Positions 1 to 8,347 of a stretch of 64,000 nucleotides of DNA are shown piece after piece. The position numbers were made by a program, and so were the translations under genes. The notes under the pieces are model-generated. The model was not told where the DNA came from. It saw only the letters and a list, made by a program, of their open reading frames with translations, and made no database searches. Source of the stretch: Nocardia cyriacigeorgica (GTDB lineage Bacteria > Actinomycetota > Actinomycetes > Mycobacteriales > Mycobacteriaceae); contig NZ_JAAGUY010000003.1 of NCBI RefSeq assembly GCF_010868145.1, forward strand, positions 124,001-188,000, written 5' to 3'. Numbering within the stretch: position 1 is the first letter of the stretch; each line of letters opens with the position of its first letter.

Positions 1-246
1 TGCCTCGGCATGGCCCTTGTGCGCGGCCCTCGAAAGAGCATGCGACTCCGCTTCGATGCCGTGGGACAGCAGGTAAGCGAGGATTTCGGTTCTGCCCCAC
101 TCCGCGGCCCAACCGAGAAGAGAGCCAGAGCCTCCCGGTGCAGTGACAGTCGCCAGGTCGACACCAGCATCGTGAGCGCGTCGCACCTCATCGGCGTCGC
201 CACGAATGACGGCCATGACGAGATCGAACTCTTCTGCACCGCGCAC
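1..246 (-). CDS. Ankyrin-repeat protein (3' part beyond left edge)
   Basis: The minus strand is open from a GTG at 246 to the window edge, giving the first 82 residues. Two ankyrin-like units can be read: a degenerate one (MAVIRGDADEVRRAHDAGVD) and a clearer one with LLGWAAEWGRTEILAYLLSH followed by GIEAESHALSRAAHKGHAEA. The alternation of short helices and the G-x-T/A-x-L pattern is typical of ankyrin repeats, which are protein-binding scaffolds. An in-frame stop lies upstream at about 279, so the start is at GTG 246 or ATG 216. It sits 56 bases downstream of the DoxX-like gene on the same strand and may share its transcript. Function beyond the repeat fold is unknown. Confidence 0.6.
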   Translation of the reverse strand, partial: MRGAEEFDLVMAVIRGDADEVRRAHDAGVDLATVTAPGGSGSLLGWAAEWGRTEILAYLLSHGIEAESHALSRAAHKGHAEA

Positions 247-302
247 GAGATCAGTATGCCTTGCCTCGCCTGTCGATCAGCGCATCGTCGTCGCAGGCGC
301 TA

Positions 303-1682
303 TTACTCGAGGTGCGGCGACGGCTGGGTCCAGTGGAACCCCCGCTCGATCAGCGCGAACTGATCGAGCGGAACTGATTCCAACACCATGCGTACTTTCC
401 GGATCCCGAGGGTGCCGTCCAGGACCAGCCGACCCGGGGCGCTCTCCACATAGGTGAAGCTACCCAGCTTCCATTGACCGGCGGGATCGCGGAACAGCGT
501 GATGGTGTGCTGTTCGGGATCGACGGCGGCGGGCACCCAGGTCAGCCTGTCGTCCATGCCTTGCAGATGGATGCCGTCGACGGTGTCGAAGACGAGGCGG
601 CGCAGCCGGGCCGAGGTCGGGTCGGCGAATGGGTTGGGATCGGTGAGCAGCGGCGGCAGCTGCTGACCCGCGACGGAGTATTCGGCGACATTCCAGACGC
701 CGTAGAGCGGTGACCGCGGCCGCGCGGCGCCGTAGGCGTGCCAGGCATCCCAGCCCTCCAGCGCCGTCGTCACCAGCAGCCACAGACCGAGCAGTACCTG
801 GGCGATCAGCGCGAACCGATTCGACCGTGCCGTGCTGAAGAGCTCGGAGCCACCGGCGGGCGGCACGGCTTTACCGGAGAACAGCACCGTTGCCAGACGG
901 CGGCTTGCGGGCGCGAGCAGCGCGAGCGAGAGGGCGAGCATATGGAAGCTGAACAGCTTCACCGGCACGTCGAAGGTCATATTGAGCAGGAACACCTGCG
1001 CCATCGCCACCGTCGAGAGTGCCGCGCCCGCGGTGACGGTGGCGGGCAGGATCAGCAGCAGTCCGGCACCGATTTCCGTGCAGCCGAGGGCGATCTCGTA
1101 GGGCTTCGAGGCCGCGGTCTGCGACCACAGCACCCCCATCGGCGTCATATCGCCGAACGGTTCGATCAGCCGGTGCAGCGCGAACGTCATCTGCGACGGC
1201 ATGACCTTGACCATCCCGTACAACATGAGCGCCCCTGCCAACGCGAACCGCAGCAGCACCCGGAACCAGCGGTCGAGGCTGCGGTAGTCGATACGGCGCC
1301 TGTCCAACACGGTCCAGATCGCAGTCGCCACGGTCGCGACCACCAGCCAGCTGAAGGCCGCCACCCACAGCGTGACGGTATCGCCGCTGCCGGTCGGCGC
1401 GTATCCGAGCGGTTCCTCGATGCCGAACAGGTTGGCGGCGAACCAGTCGGTCAGCGGCGGGAGCGACCACCAGCGGCCGAGCGTGAGCACCGCCGTCTCC
1501 GGGACGCTGACCGAACGCAACAGCTGTGCGAGAAGCCATTGCGCCGCGGTACCGATGCCGAGGTAGACGAACACGAAGCGGAACAGCGCGCGGGTCGCCG
1601 GATGCCATGACGGTGGTAGCGCGGACGGTGCTCGCTCACCCTGTTCCCGATCCGGCGCCTCCGACTCAACCAGGGTTGCCAC
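303..1682 (-). CDS. DoxX-like multi-pass membrane protein, copy 1
   Basis: 459 residues. After a charged N-terminus of about 26 residues there are several hydrophobic segments (about 30-52, 105-127, 143-160, 205-250 and 280-305), with the arrangement of DoxX/HTTM-type membrane proteins. The last 140 residues are soluble and beta-rich, ending in GFHWTQPSPHLE. Start is GTG 1682, preceded by GAAAGG at a suitable distance. The next gene upstream (1814-3193) is a full-length paralogue of the same length and order of segments, with shared motifs such as HP-TR, FDVPVK, PPLLTD and GF-W. No catalytic residues are recognised; the substrate is unknown. The family assignment is from hydropathy and general resemblance only. 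Confidence 0.7.
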   Translation of the reverse strand: MATLVESEAPDREQGERAPSALPPSWHPATRALFRFVFVYLGIGTAAQWLLAQLLRSVSVPETAVLTLGRWWSLPPLTDWFAANLFGIEEPLGYAPTGSGDTVTLWVAAFSWLVVATVATAIWTVLDRRRIDYRSLDRWFRVLLRFALAGALMLYGMVKVMPSQMTFALHRLIEPFGDMTPMGVLWSQTAASKPYEIALGCTEIGAGLLLILPATVTAGAALSTVAMAQVFLLNMTFDVPVKLFSFHMLALSLALLAPASRRLATVLFSGKAVPPAGGSELFSTARSNRFALIAQVLLGLWLLVTTALEGWDAWHAYGAARPRSPLYGVWNVAEYSVAGQQLPPLLTDPNPFADPTSARLRRLVFDTVDGIHLQGMDDRLTWVPAAVDPEQHTITLFRDPAGQWKLGSFTYVESAPGRLVLDGTLGIRKVRMVLESVPLDQFALIERGFHWTQPSPHLE

Positions 1683-1813
1683 TGTTCACCTTTCGCTACT
1701 CCGCGCATGTGCTGACGTTTGCCGGAGTAACGCTAGGGCAGATCACAGGTTCGCCGCGTCTGGGAATATCAGTGCCCCTAATGCCACCTGCACCGGTTTC
1801 GGGGGCATCGGTG

Positions 1814-3193
1814 TCAGCGGAAGTCGGGGTATTCCTGGATCCATCGGAAGCCGCCGCTGCGCAACGGGAATGCGTCGAGGTCCATCTGGTTCAACACGAT
1901 GGCGGTCGGTGTTCCGTTCAGCTCGCCGGTCAGGTGCAGCTGCTCGGGTGTCGGGCGCTCGAAGGTGAAGGCAGCGATCGGAGTCGGTGTGGCGTCGGGG
2001 GATTGCGGTGGCGCGGTCATGGTGAGGGTGTGCGCTTCGGTATCGATGGTGACCGCGGCCGGTGTCAACGCACCGTCCATCTGCTGGATGAACATCACCC
2101 CTGGTTCGTCGAAAACAGCCCGTTGCCAGCGATTCTGATCGGTGAGCAACGGCGGCACTGGATGACCGGCGGCAGTGAATTCGGTGACCGACCAGATGCC
2201 GTACAGCTGCGACTTCTCCCGGCCGCCTCCGAAATCGCTCCACGCCGTCCAGCCGGTGTGCACCGTGCCCACCAGCATCCACACGCCGATCAGCACTTGG
2301 ACGAGGGCCGCGATCCGATTGGCCTTGGCGCTGTCGAACAGCCGCGGTTGCGTCGCCGGTTCCGACGGACGTTCCAGCACCAGGACGTTCGCCAGGCGCT
2401 GTGCCTGCGGCGCCAGCAGCAGTAGCGACAGCAGCAGCAGATGGAAAGACAGGATCTTGACAGGCACGTCGAAGGTCATGTTCAGCACGAACACCTGCGC
2501 CATGCTCACCACACCGAGCATCGCGCCGAGGGTGGCGGTGCGCGGCAAGAACAGCAGCAGGCCCGCGAGCATCTCTGCGACGCCGAGCAGGATCTGATAC
2601 GCCGGCGATGAACCCACTTGTAGCCACAGCACCGACGTGATGCTGAAATCGCCGTATGGTTGCAGCAGCGCGTTCAGCGGCGGTGACGGCATCTGCGACG
2701 GTATGGCCTTGGCGATCCCGTAGAACAGCATCTGACCGGCCAGACACAGCCGGATGAAGGTGAAGAACCACGCGCTCAGCTTCGGGTAGCCGGTGCGGCG
2801 CCGGTCGAGCACCGACCAGATCAGCGTCGCCACGGCGGCGATGACGAGGAAGCAGAACACCATCAGCCAGATGACGGTCTGATCACCGCTACCGGAATCC
2901 AGGTGCAGCACCGCATCCACGCCGAACACGTGACGTCCCACCCATTCCAGAGCGGGCGCCAGCACCTCCATCTGCCACAGGATGGCCCGATCCGGCAGCC
3001 ATTGGCCGAGGATCCCGGTGAACGCGAACATGATCTGCGTGAACAGCAGGCAGAACAAGCCGAAGTAGATGACACAGAATCGGAATGCGATGCGCGTCAG
3101 TGGATGCCACGGACGAGGCTCGGTCGCCTCGGCTGGAACCTCATCGTTGTGCCGTTCGAGAACGTCGACCCCGACCACGCGGCAGCCCCTCAC
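1814..3193 (-). CDS. DoxX-like multi-pass membrane protein, copy 2
   Basis: 459 residues, paralogous along its whole length to the downstream gene. The N-terminus ends in WHPLTRIAF, aligned with WHPATRALF of copy 1, and is followed by hydrophobic segments, a conserved NMTFDVPVK segment around residue 240, and a soluble C-terminal domain containing VPPLLTD and ending GGFRWIQEYPDFR. GTG 3193 is the first start in frame; a second GTG lies five codons later and no Shine-Dalgarno site decides between them. The pair looks like an old tandem duplication, since the two copies have diverged widely outside the motifs. The 130-base gap between them suggests co-transcription. Function unknown. Confidence 0.7.
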   Translation of the reverse strand: MRGCRVVGVDVLERHNDEVPAEATEPRPWHPLTRIAFRFCVIYFGLFCLLFTQIMFAFTGILGQWLPDRAILWQMEVLAPALEWVGRHVFGVDAVLHLDSGSGDQTVIWLMVFCFLVIAAVATLIWSVLDRRRTGYPKLSAWFFTFIRLCLAGQMLFYGIAKAIPSQMPSPPLNALLQPYGDFSITSVLWLQVGSSPAYQILLGVAEMLAGLLLFLPRTATLGAMLGVVSMAQVFVLNMTFDVPVKILSFHLLLLSLLLLAPQAQRLANVLVLERPSEPATQPRLFDSAKANRIAALVQVLIGVWMLVGTVHTGWTAWSDFGGGREKSQLYGIWSVTEFTAAGHPVPPLLTDQNRWQRAVFDEPGVMFIQQMDGALTPAAVTIDTEAHTLTMTAPPQSPDATPTPIAAFTFERPTPEQLHLTGELNGTPTAIVLNQMDLDAFPLRSGGFRWIQEYPDFR

Positions 3194-3496
3194 TGTGTCG
3201 ATCTGATGCTGTGCGCCGAACGTATCGACGGGGCGGCACCACCCACAACCGGATCAACCCTGAGTGACACCCCCATTTCGAGTCATTCATAGGATGTATC
3301 CGGCGTCATCCTTTTGGCGTACATCCCCCGGTCGACCGCATGCCACGGACGTATTTCACACTTTCCCAGAAGGTCGACCTGAAACGCGTTACAGTTTCCG
3401 CATCCGCGGCAGGATGCCGGGGACACGGGCCGCCCGCGGTGTTCGACGCCGGACCTCGACGCCCGCGCACCACCGCTGTACGGCATCAGGAGGACG
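3194..3496. other. Intergenic region between divergent genes
   Basis: 303 bases between the start of DoxX-like copy 2 (minus strand) and the phosphotransferase (plus strand). It must hold both promoters. A TACAGT box at 3390-3395 is a possible -10 element for the plus-strand gene. I see no convincing -35 box, repeat or small gene. Confidence 0.4.
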
Positions 3497-4630
3497 ATGA
3501 TGGCCGACGACCCCGCACCCACCGAACAACGTCGGCTGACCACCAGCGATCGCGATCTCGACTCGTTCACCGCGGATCTGTCCCGCTGGCTCGGCGAACG
3601 TGTGGGGGCCGATGAGCGACCGGCGATCACCGGGCTGTCTCGGCCACAGGCCGGTGGGATGTCGAGTTCGACGGTGCTGTTCGACGCCGACTGGAGTGTG
3701 GCCGGCAAGCGCGACGGCGGGTCGTTCGTGGCGCGAATGGCACCAGAGGACGAATCGTTCCCTGTGTTCGAGACCTACGACCTGGCCACCCAATACCAGG
3801 TCATGGCCGGTGTCGCCGAAGCGACCGATCTTCCGGTGCCACGGCTGCGCTGGCTGGAGAACGACCCCGGCGTGCTCGGGACACCGTTCTTCGTGATGGA
3901 TCGCATCGACGGCAGGGTACCCACCGACAACCCGCCCTATGTCTTCGTCGGCTGGCTGTTCGACGCCACGGCGGAAGAGCGGGCGCAGTTGACCGACGCC
4001 ACGGTCGAGGTCATCGCGAAGGTGCACGCCATTACCGATCCGGAGCGGCGTTTCCCGATGCTGGCCGGTCCCGGCGACTCGCTGCGGCGCCACGTGGACG
4101 CCCAGCGCGCCTGGTACCGCTGGGCGCTCGCCGACGACGGTTACCAGATTCCGATCATCGACCGCGGCTTCGACTGGTTGGAGGCGCACTGGCCGGCCGA
4201 TCCCGGGCCCGACGTGCTGACCTGGGGCGATGCCCGGCCGGGCAATATCATCTACCGGGGCTTCGAACCGGCGGCGGTGCTGGACTGGGAGATGGCGGCC
4301 ATCGGCCCGCGCGAGCTCGACGTCGCCTGGATCATCTTCCTGCACCGGTTCTTCCAGGACATCGCCACCCGCTTCGACCAGCCCGGCCTGCCGGACTTCC
4401 TGCGCCGCGACGACGTGGTGGCCACATACGAAGCGGCCAGCGGGCATACCGTGCGCGACCTCGACTTCTATCTGGTCTACACCGCACTGCGGCACGCCAT
4501 CGTGATGGCGCGGATCAAGCGCCGGATGATCCACTTCGGCGAGGACACCGACACCGCCGACCGCGACGACTACGTGATGCACCGGGCGAGCCTGGAGGCT
4601 CTGCTCGACGGAACCTACGAATGGGATTGA
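3497..4630 (+). CDS. Phosphotransferase family protein (APH/choline kinase fold)
   Basis: 377 residues. The kinase-like C-lobe is clear: the catalytic loop reads TWGDARPGNIIYRG at about residues 239-252, where the usual HGD is WGD, and the metal-binding DWE (LDWEMAAIGPRELD) follows at about 261. This is the pattern of the aminoglycoside phosphotransferase superfamily subgroup often encoded near acyl-CoA dehydrogenases and phosphorylating small molecules. A CAGGAGG box lies just before the ATGATG start. Its stop codon overlaps the ATG of the next gene, so the two are translationally coupled. The natural substrate is unknown, and antibiotic resistance should not be assumed. Confidence 0.85.
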   Translation: MMADDPAPTEQRRLTTSDRDLDSFTADLSRWLGERVGADERPAITGLSRPQAGGMSSSTVLFDADWSVAGKRDGGSFVARMAPEDESFPVFETYDLATQYQVMAGVAEATDLPVPRLRWLENDPGVLGTPFFVMDRIDGRVPTDNPPYVFVGWLFDATAEERAQLTDATVEVIAKVHAITDPERRFPMLAGPGDSLRRHVDAQRAWYRWALADDGYQIPIIDRGFDWLEAHWPADPGPDVLTWGDARPGNIIYRGFEPAAVLDWEMAAIGPRELDVAWIIFLHRFFQDIATRFDQPGLPDFLRRDDVVATYEAASGHTVRDLDFYLVYTALRHAIVMARIKRRMIHFGEDTDTADRDDYVMHRASLEALLDGTYEWD

Positions 4631-5769
4631 GCGACACCATGACCGATGCCTCCGGCCGGGTCCCCGGATCGTCACCGGCGCCCCTTGACGAATTCCCGAT
4701 CCACCAGACGCCGCTGTCGCTGGCCCGGGTGGCCAGCAGTGACCGCAATTTCTACGACCGCAGCTACTTCAACGCCCACGACCGCGATGGCGGCACGCTG
4801 CTGATCAGCGGCTTCGGCGTCTACCCCAACCTGGGCGTCACTGACGCCTATGTCGCACTGCGCGACGGGGATACGGTGCGCACCGTCCGATTCTCCGATG
4901 CGCTCGGTGACCGGAGCCTGGATATGCGGGTCGGCGGTTACCGGATCGAGGTACTCGAACCGCTGCAGCGGCTCCGGGTGGTGTGCGAGCACGAGGAGCT
5001 CAGCGCCGACCTGACCTGGACCGGTGCGTTTCCCACCGTGCAGGAGCAGCCACATCTGATCCTCAACGGCAATCGCCCGATCATCGAGGCGTCCCGGTTC
5101 GCCCAAGTCGGGTCCTGGTCGGGGACGCTGCAGCTCGACGGCCGTGAGATCACTGTCGACCCGGCGGTGTGGACCGGCACCAGGGACAGATCCTGGGGAA
5201 TCCGGCCCGTCGGCGAAACCGAACCGCCGGGGCGCGCGGCCGCCGAACCGTCGGGCGGATTCTGGTGGCTGTACATGCCGCTGCGATTCGACGATTTCGC
5301 GATCGTCGTCATCGTGCAGGAGGAGCCCGACGGCAGGCGCACCCTCAACGACGCCACCCGCATCTGGCCGGACGGGCGCACCGAACAGCTCGGCTGGCCG
5401 CGCATCGCCATCGATTACCGTTCCGGTACCCGGTTGCCCACCGCTGCCCGCATCGAACTCACCACTCCGGACGGTAAACCGATCGAGGTGGAGATCCGCA
5501 CCGTCACCGATATCCCGCTGCACGTCGGCTGCGGGTACGGCGGGGATCCCGACTGGCAGCACGGACAGTGGAAGGGTCGCGATTGGACGTCGAGCGACCG
5601 CTACGACCTCACCGATCCGGCGGTGGCCGGGCGCATACCATACGGCGTTATCGACCATGTGGCGTATGCGCGGTGCGGTGAGGCCGAGGGATGGGGATTG
5701 TTCGAGCACGCGAGTATCGGGCGCCACGATCCCACCGGGTTCGCCGATTTCTTGTCGGTGGCGCCCTGA
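4621..5769 (+). CDS. Conserved hypothetical protein, AttH/lipocalin-like
   Basis: 382 residues, soluble, no signal peptide. It is beta-rich, with repeated Trp/Arg/Asp motifs (TRDRSWGIRPVG at about 188, FWWLYMPLRFDDF at about 216, HVAYARCGEAEGWGLFEH near the C-terminus). This resembles the double-lipocalin proteins of the AttH/tocopherol-cyclase type that actinobacteria encode next to APH-like kinases, but I recognise it only by general pattern. ATG 4621 overlaps the end of the phosphotransferase gene by ten bases; ATG 4639 is a second possible start. The coupling suggests the two proteins act on the same compound, possibly a lipid or terpenoid. Confidence 0.65.
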   Translation: MGLSDTMTDASGRVPGSSPAPLDEFPIHQTPLSLARVASSDRNFYDRSYFNAHDRDGGTLLISGFGVYPNLGVTDAYVALRDGDTVRTVRFSDALGDRSLDMRVGGYRIEVLEPLQRLRVVCEHEELSADLTWTGAFPTVQEQPHLILNGNRPIIEASRFAQVGSWSGTLQLDGREITVDPAVWTGTRDRSWGIRPVGETEPPGRAAAEPSGGFWWLYMPLRFDDFAIVVIVQEEPDGRRTLNDATRIWPDGRTEQLGWPRIAIDYRSGTRLPTAARIELTTPDGKPIEVEIRTVTDIPLHVGCGYGGDPDWQHGQWKGRDWTSSDRYDLTDPAVAGRIPYGVIDHVAYARCGEAEGWGLFEHASIGRHDPTGFADFLSVAP

Positions 5770-5777
5770 GCTGTGCG

Positions 5778-6059
5778 CTACCCCGGCGTCAGGTCGATGA
5801 CAACGGGCACCCCGTTGTCGAACCAATGCTGATGCAGGCGTTGCACTTTGGCGCGCGTCGGCCTGCTCGCGCTGTGGAAGCGGCATTCGACGAGATCGAA
5901 CGGTTTCACCGCGCCGGTATAGACCTGCCTGGCCCGCGCCTTCTCGTCCGGGTCGGTGATCTTCCTGGCGACGGTATGCTGCGGCTGGTAGTTCGACCAG
6001 CACCACGATGCGTCGGGGAGGTGTTGAATTCTGTTGAATCGCAGCCATATTTCGCAGAG
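5778..6059 (-). pseudogene. Remnant or unstarted reading frame, minus strand
   Basis: Reading the minus strand from 6059 gives 93 protein-like residues ending in HQHWFDNGVPVVIDLTPG and a stop at 5778. The stretch contains SWCWSNYQPQHTVARKI and PFDLVECRFHSASRPT and looks like real coding sequence. Two stop codons precede it at 6060-6065, and I find no in-frame ATG, GTG or TTG before the conserved-looking part. It is therefore best read as the C-terminal remnant of a gene whose 5' end was lost or frameshifted; a start at a rare codon is the alternative. Its beginning overlaps the 5' end of the plus-strand gene at 6034, which may have displaced it. Confidence 0.4.
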
Positions 6060-6816
6060 TCATCAATACAGTTGGGAGATCGCGTTCACCGGTCGTGAGA
6101 CTCGGTGTGAGAAGGGGACGGGACTTCTCGGTAAGCCGGATCCCCTCACCAGTCGAACCTGTGCGACATATGCCGAAGTCGCCACGGCGGTGTTCGATCT
6201 ACTGTGCGATGACATCGTTGCCGATCACCGGTACGCGGTGCTCGATGCGCGGGTGGCGGGCGAGCCCGACCCCGAACCGCCCGCCGACACCACCAGATTC
6301 GTGGTACGCGATCACGGTGGCGTGGAGAAGGTTGCGATATCCGCTGAGCTGACCTATCCGCCGGTCTCCGCGAAGGCTGTCGTGAACCACCGTCGCGATA
6401 CCGAGGCGAGTGCGAAGTGGGAGGCGGCGCGTCGTGTTCGCCGTGAGAAAGCCGAAGCGGCGGCACGCACCCTGTCGGAAGCGGCTAGAGAGGTCCCGCT
6501 GGATCCGCAGGTGCGCAGGGTGGTGAGCACCCTGCGGGTGGCCGCGGCATCACTGCGTGAGGACGTCCCAACGCTCGAATTCTGTCGCGAGCAGTTGACG
6601 GTCGCGCAGAACACGTTATCGGCGGCGGCGAGGGCCCTCGTCGCGGCGGAAGCAGCCGGTAACGAACGCGAAGCCGAGCACGCTCGCCGGCATGCACGGT
6701 GGTGGCGTCGCGGGGTGGACCGGTGGACACACCTCACCGAGTTGGTGACCGAGGCCTATATGGATGCCGAGGAAGTCGACGACTACGCCGACAGCCTCTC
6801 GATACCGTCGACGTAG
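6034..6816 (+). CDS. Hypothetical Ala/Arg/Glu-rich protein
   Basis: 260 residues from TTG 6034, which has GGGGAGG about 11 bases upstream. The N-terminal 40 residues are unconvincing, so the true start may lie later. Residues about 45-110 look like a small globular domain (TYAEVATAVFDLLCDDIVAD). From about 125 to 245 the sequence is helical and charged, with long Ala/Arg/Glu runs suggesting coiled coil. No signal peptide or membrane segment. I do not recognise the family. It is a lone gene followed by a hairpin and the cysG promoter. Confidence 0.5.
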   Translation: MNRSHISQSHQYSWEIAFTGRETRCEKGTGLLGKPDPLTSRTCATYAEVATAVFDLLCDDIVADHRYAVLDARVAGEPDPEPPADTTRFVVRDHGGVEKVAISAELTYPPVSAKAVVNHRRDTEASAKWEAARRVRREKAEAAARTLSEAAREVPLDPQVRRVVSTLRVAAASLREDVPTLEFCREQLTVAQNTLSAAARALVAAEAAGNEREAEHARRHARWWRRGVDRWTHLTELVTEAYMDAEEVDDYADSLSIPST

Positions 6817-6920
6817 CCGCCCGGACGCACTTTCTGACCTGCCGCGGCCGGACCGGTCGTCGTCCGTCGCCACGAACGGCGTCGAGCTGCGCTGTGCTAC
6901 GACCTGAATCGAACGGGTTC

Positions 6921-6948
6921 GATCGCCGGGTACCTGCGCCCGGCGATC
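6921..6948. terminator. Perfect 10-bp inverted repeat upstream of cysG
   Basis: GATCGCCGGG at 6921-6930 and its exact reverse complement CCCGGCGATC at 6939-6948 enclose an 8-base loop. The repeat lies about 100 bases after the unknown gene and ends 11 bases before the cysG -10 box. It could terminate the upstream transcript or be an operator for cysG; no T-run follows. Confidence 0.5.
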
Positions 6949-6959
6949 GGCGCGCCCCG

Positions 6960-6965
6960 TAATCT
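6960..6965 (+). promoter_or_regulatory. -10 box of a leaderless cysG promoter
   Basis: TAATCT lies eight bases before GTG 6974, with no Shine-Dalgarno site between. This is the spacing expected if transcription starts at or next to the start codon. Confidence 0.5.
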
Positions 6966-6973
6966 CGACACTT

Positions 6974-8230
6974 GTGCCGAACACGTCAACCGATACCGAG
7001 GACCAGCCAGAGGGCGACCCGAACTACCTGGTCGGGCTCGATCTGAACGGGCGAAGAGTTGTCGTCGTCGGCGGCGGGACGGTCGCCCAGCGCAGGCTCG
7101 GACTGCTCATCGCCTCCGGTGCCGATGTGCACGTCATCAGTCGTGAGGCCACCCCGGCCGTCGAGGGCATGGCCACCTCCGGTCAGCTGACGCTCACTGT
7201 GCGCGCCTACACCGACGGCGATCTCGACGGCGCCTGGTACGCCATCGCCTGCACCGACGAACCCGACACCAACGCCGCGGTCGTCGCGGAGGCCGCGCGC
7301 CGCCGCATCTTCTGTGTGCGCGCCGACAACGCCAGGCTCGGCACCGCCGTTACCCCCGCAACCGCCCGCTACGACGGCCTCACCCTCGGGGTACTCGCGG
7401 GCGGTCGGCACAAGCGGTCGGCTGCGGTGCGTAACGCGCTGCTGGAAGCGCTGCAATCGGGTGTGGTGACCGATGATTCGACCCCGGTCGCGCCGGGCGT
7501 AGCGCTGGTCGGCGGCGGACCTGGTGATCCCGATCTGATCACCGTGCGCGGACGTCGGTTGCTCGCACGGGCCGATCTCGTCGTCGCCGACCGGCTCGCG
7601 CCGCCGGAATTGCTGGCCGAACTCGGACCCGAGGTCGAGGTCGTCGATGCCGCGAAGATCCCCTACGGGCGCGCGATGGCACAGGAGGCGATCAACACCA
7701 CGCTGGTGGAAGGCGCCAAAGCCGGCAAGTTCGTGGTGCGGCTCAAGGGCGGCGATCCGTACGTGTTCGGTCGTGGATTCGAAGAGGTCGAGGCCTGCGT
7801 GGCGGCCGGTGTCCCGGTCACTGTGGTTCCCGGGATCACCAGCCCGATCGCGGTGCCGTCGGCCGCGGGCATTCCGGTCACCCATCGCGGTGTCACCCAT
7901 GAGTTCGTCGTGGTCAGCGGGCATGTCGCGCCGGATCATCCGGACTCGCTCGTGGACTGGCCCGCATTGGCGCGGCTGCGCGGCACCCTGGTGCTGATGA
8001 TGGCGGTCGAGCGCATCGAACAATTCGCCGAGGCACTGCTCGCTGGCGGGCGCCCCGCGGACTCTCCCGCCACCGTCATCCAGGAGGGCACACTGCGTAC
8101 CCAGCGCGTGCTGCGCGCGGACCTCGCGACGGTGGCCGAGCGCGTGCGGGCCGAAGGTATCCGCCCGCCCGCCATCGTGGTGATCGGTCCGACCGCCGCC
8201 TTCTCCGCGGACGCGGCCCCGCGCGACTGA
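6974..8230 (+). CDS. cysG: Siroheme synthase / uroporphyrinogen-III C-methyltransferase
   Basis: 418 residues, a two-domain fusion. The N-terminal part is precorrin-2 dehydrogenase/ferrochelatase-like, with the dinucleotide site VVGGGTVAQRRL at about residues 31-42. The C-terminal part, from about 176, is the SAM-dependent uroporphyrinogen-III methyltransferase, with VALVGGGPGDPDLITVRG, the KGGDPYVFGRG motif and PGITSPIAVPSAAGIPVTHRG. Together they convert uroporphyrinogen III through precorrin-2 to sirohydrochlorin and siroheme, the cofactor of sulfite and nitrite reductases. Length is slightly below the enterobacterial enzyme. In mycobacteria cysG is also next to efpA and proS, as here. The GTG start is eight bases after a TAATCT box. 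Confidence 0.95.
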   Translation: MPNTSTDTEDQPEGDPNYLVGLDLNGRRVVVVGGGTVAQRRLGLLIASGADVHVISREATPAVEGMATSGQLTLTVRAYTDGDLDGAWYAIACTDEPDTNAAVVAEAARRRIFCVRADNARLGTAVTPATARYDGLTLGVLAGGRHKRSAAVRNALLEALQSGVVTDDSTPVAPGVALVGGGPGDPDLITVRGRRLLARADLVVADRLAPPELLAELGPEVEVVDAAKIPYGRAMAQEAINTTLVEGAKAGKFVVRLKGGDPYVFGRGFEEVEACVAAGVPVTVVPGITSPIAVPSAAGIPVTHRGVTHEFVVVSGHVAPDHPDSLVDWPALARLRGTLVLMMAVERIEQFAEALLAGGRPADSPATVIQEGTLRTQRVLRADLATVAERVRAEGIRPPAIVVIGPTAAFSADAAPRD

Positions 8231-8287
8231 TCGGATGTCAATGGTTGTGGCCGCCTGGTTTCGGCATGCGCCGATAGGAGGGGACGG

Positions 8288-8341
8288 ATGGCTTCGCGCG
8301 TACGTACCGAACGGTGTGCTTGTGACCGTCGATTACAGTGA
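8288..8341 (+). CDS. Possible 17-residue leader peptide before efpA
   Basis: An exceptionally strong ribosome site (AGGAGGGG at 8276-8283) precedes ATG 8288, which opens a 17-codon frame rich in Arg and containing Cys-Ala-Cys (MASRVRTERCACDRRLQ), stopping six bases before the exporter's GTG. It could be a translated leader or coupling peptide. It overlaps the TACAGT box at 8334-8339, so it would only be translated from a longer transcript. No conservation data are available here. Confidence 0.3.
   Translation: MASRVRTERCACDRRLQ
8334..8339 (+). promoter_or_regulatory. Candidate -10 box for efpA
   Basis: TACAGT stands eight bases before GTG 8348, the same layout as at cysG, yaaA and proS. No ribosome-binding site lies directly before the GTG, consistent with a leaderless mRNA. 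Confidence 0.4.
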
Positions 8342-8347
8342 CTCCCT

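Noticed and set aside
3497..4630. Aminoglycoside resistance kinase
   Set aside because: The APH fold is present, but the WGD form of the loop and the coupling to an AttH-like protein fit metabolic phosphotransferases, not resistance enzymes.
4672..6066. 464-codon open frame antisense to the AttH-like gene
   Set aside because: Arg/Gly/His-rich shadow; only a different minus-strand frame at 5778-6059 looks protein-like.
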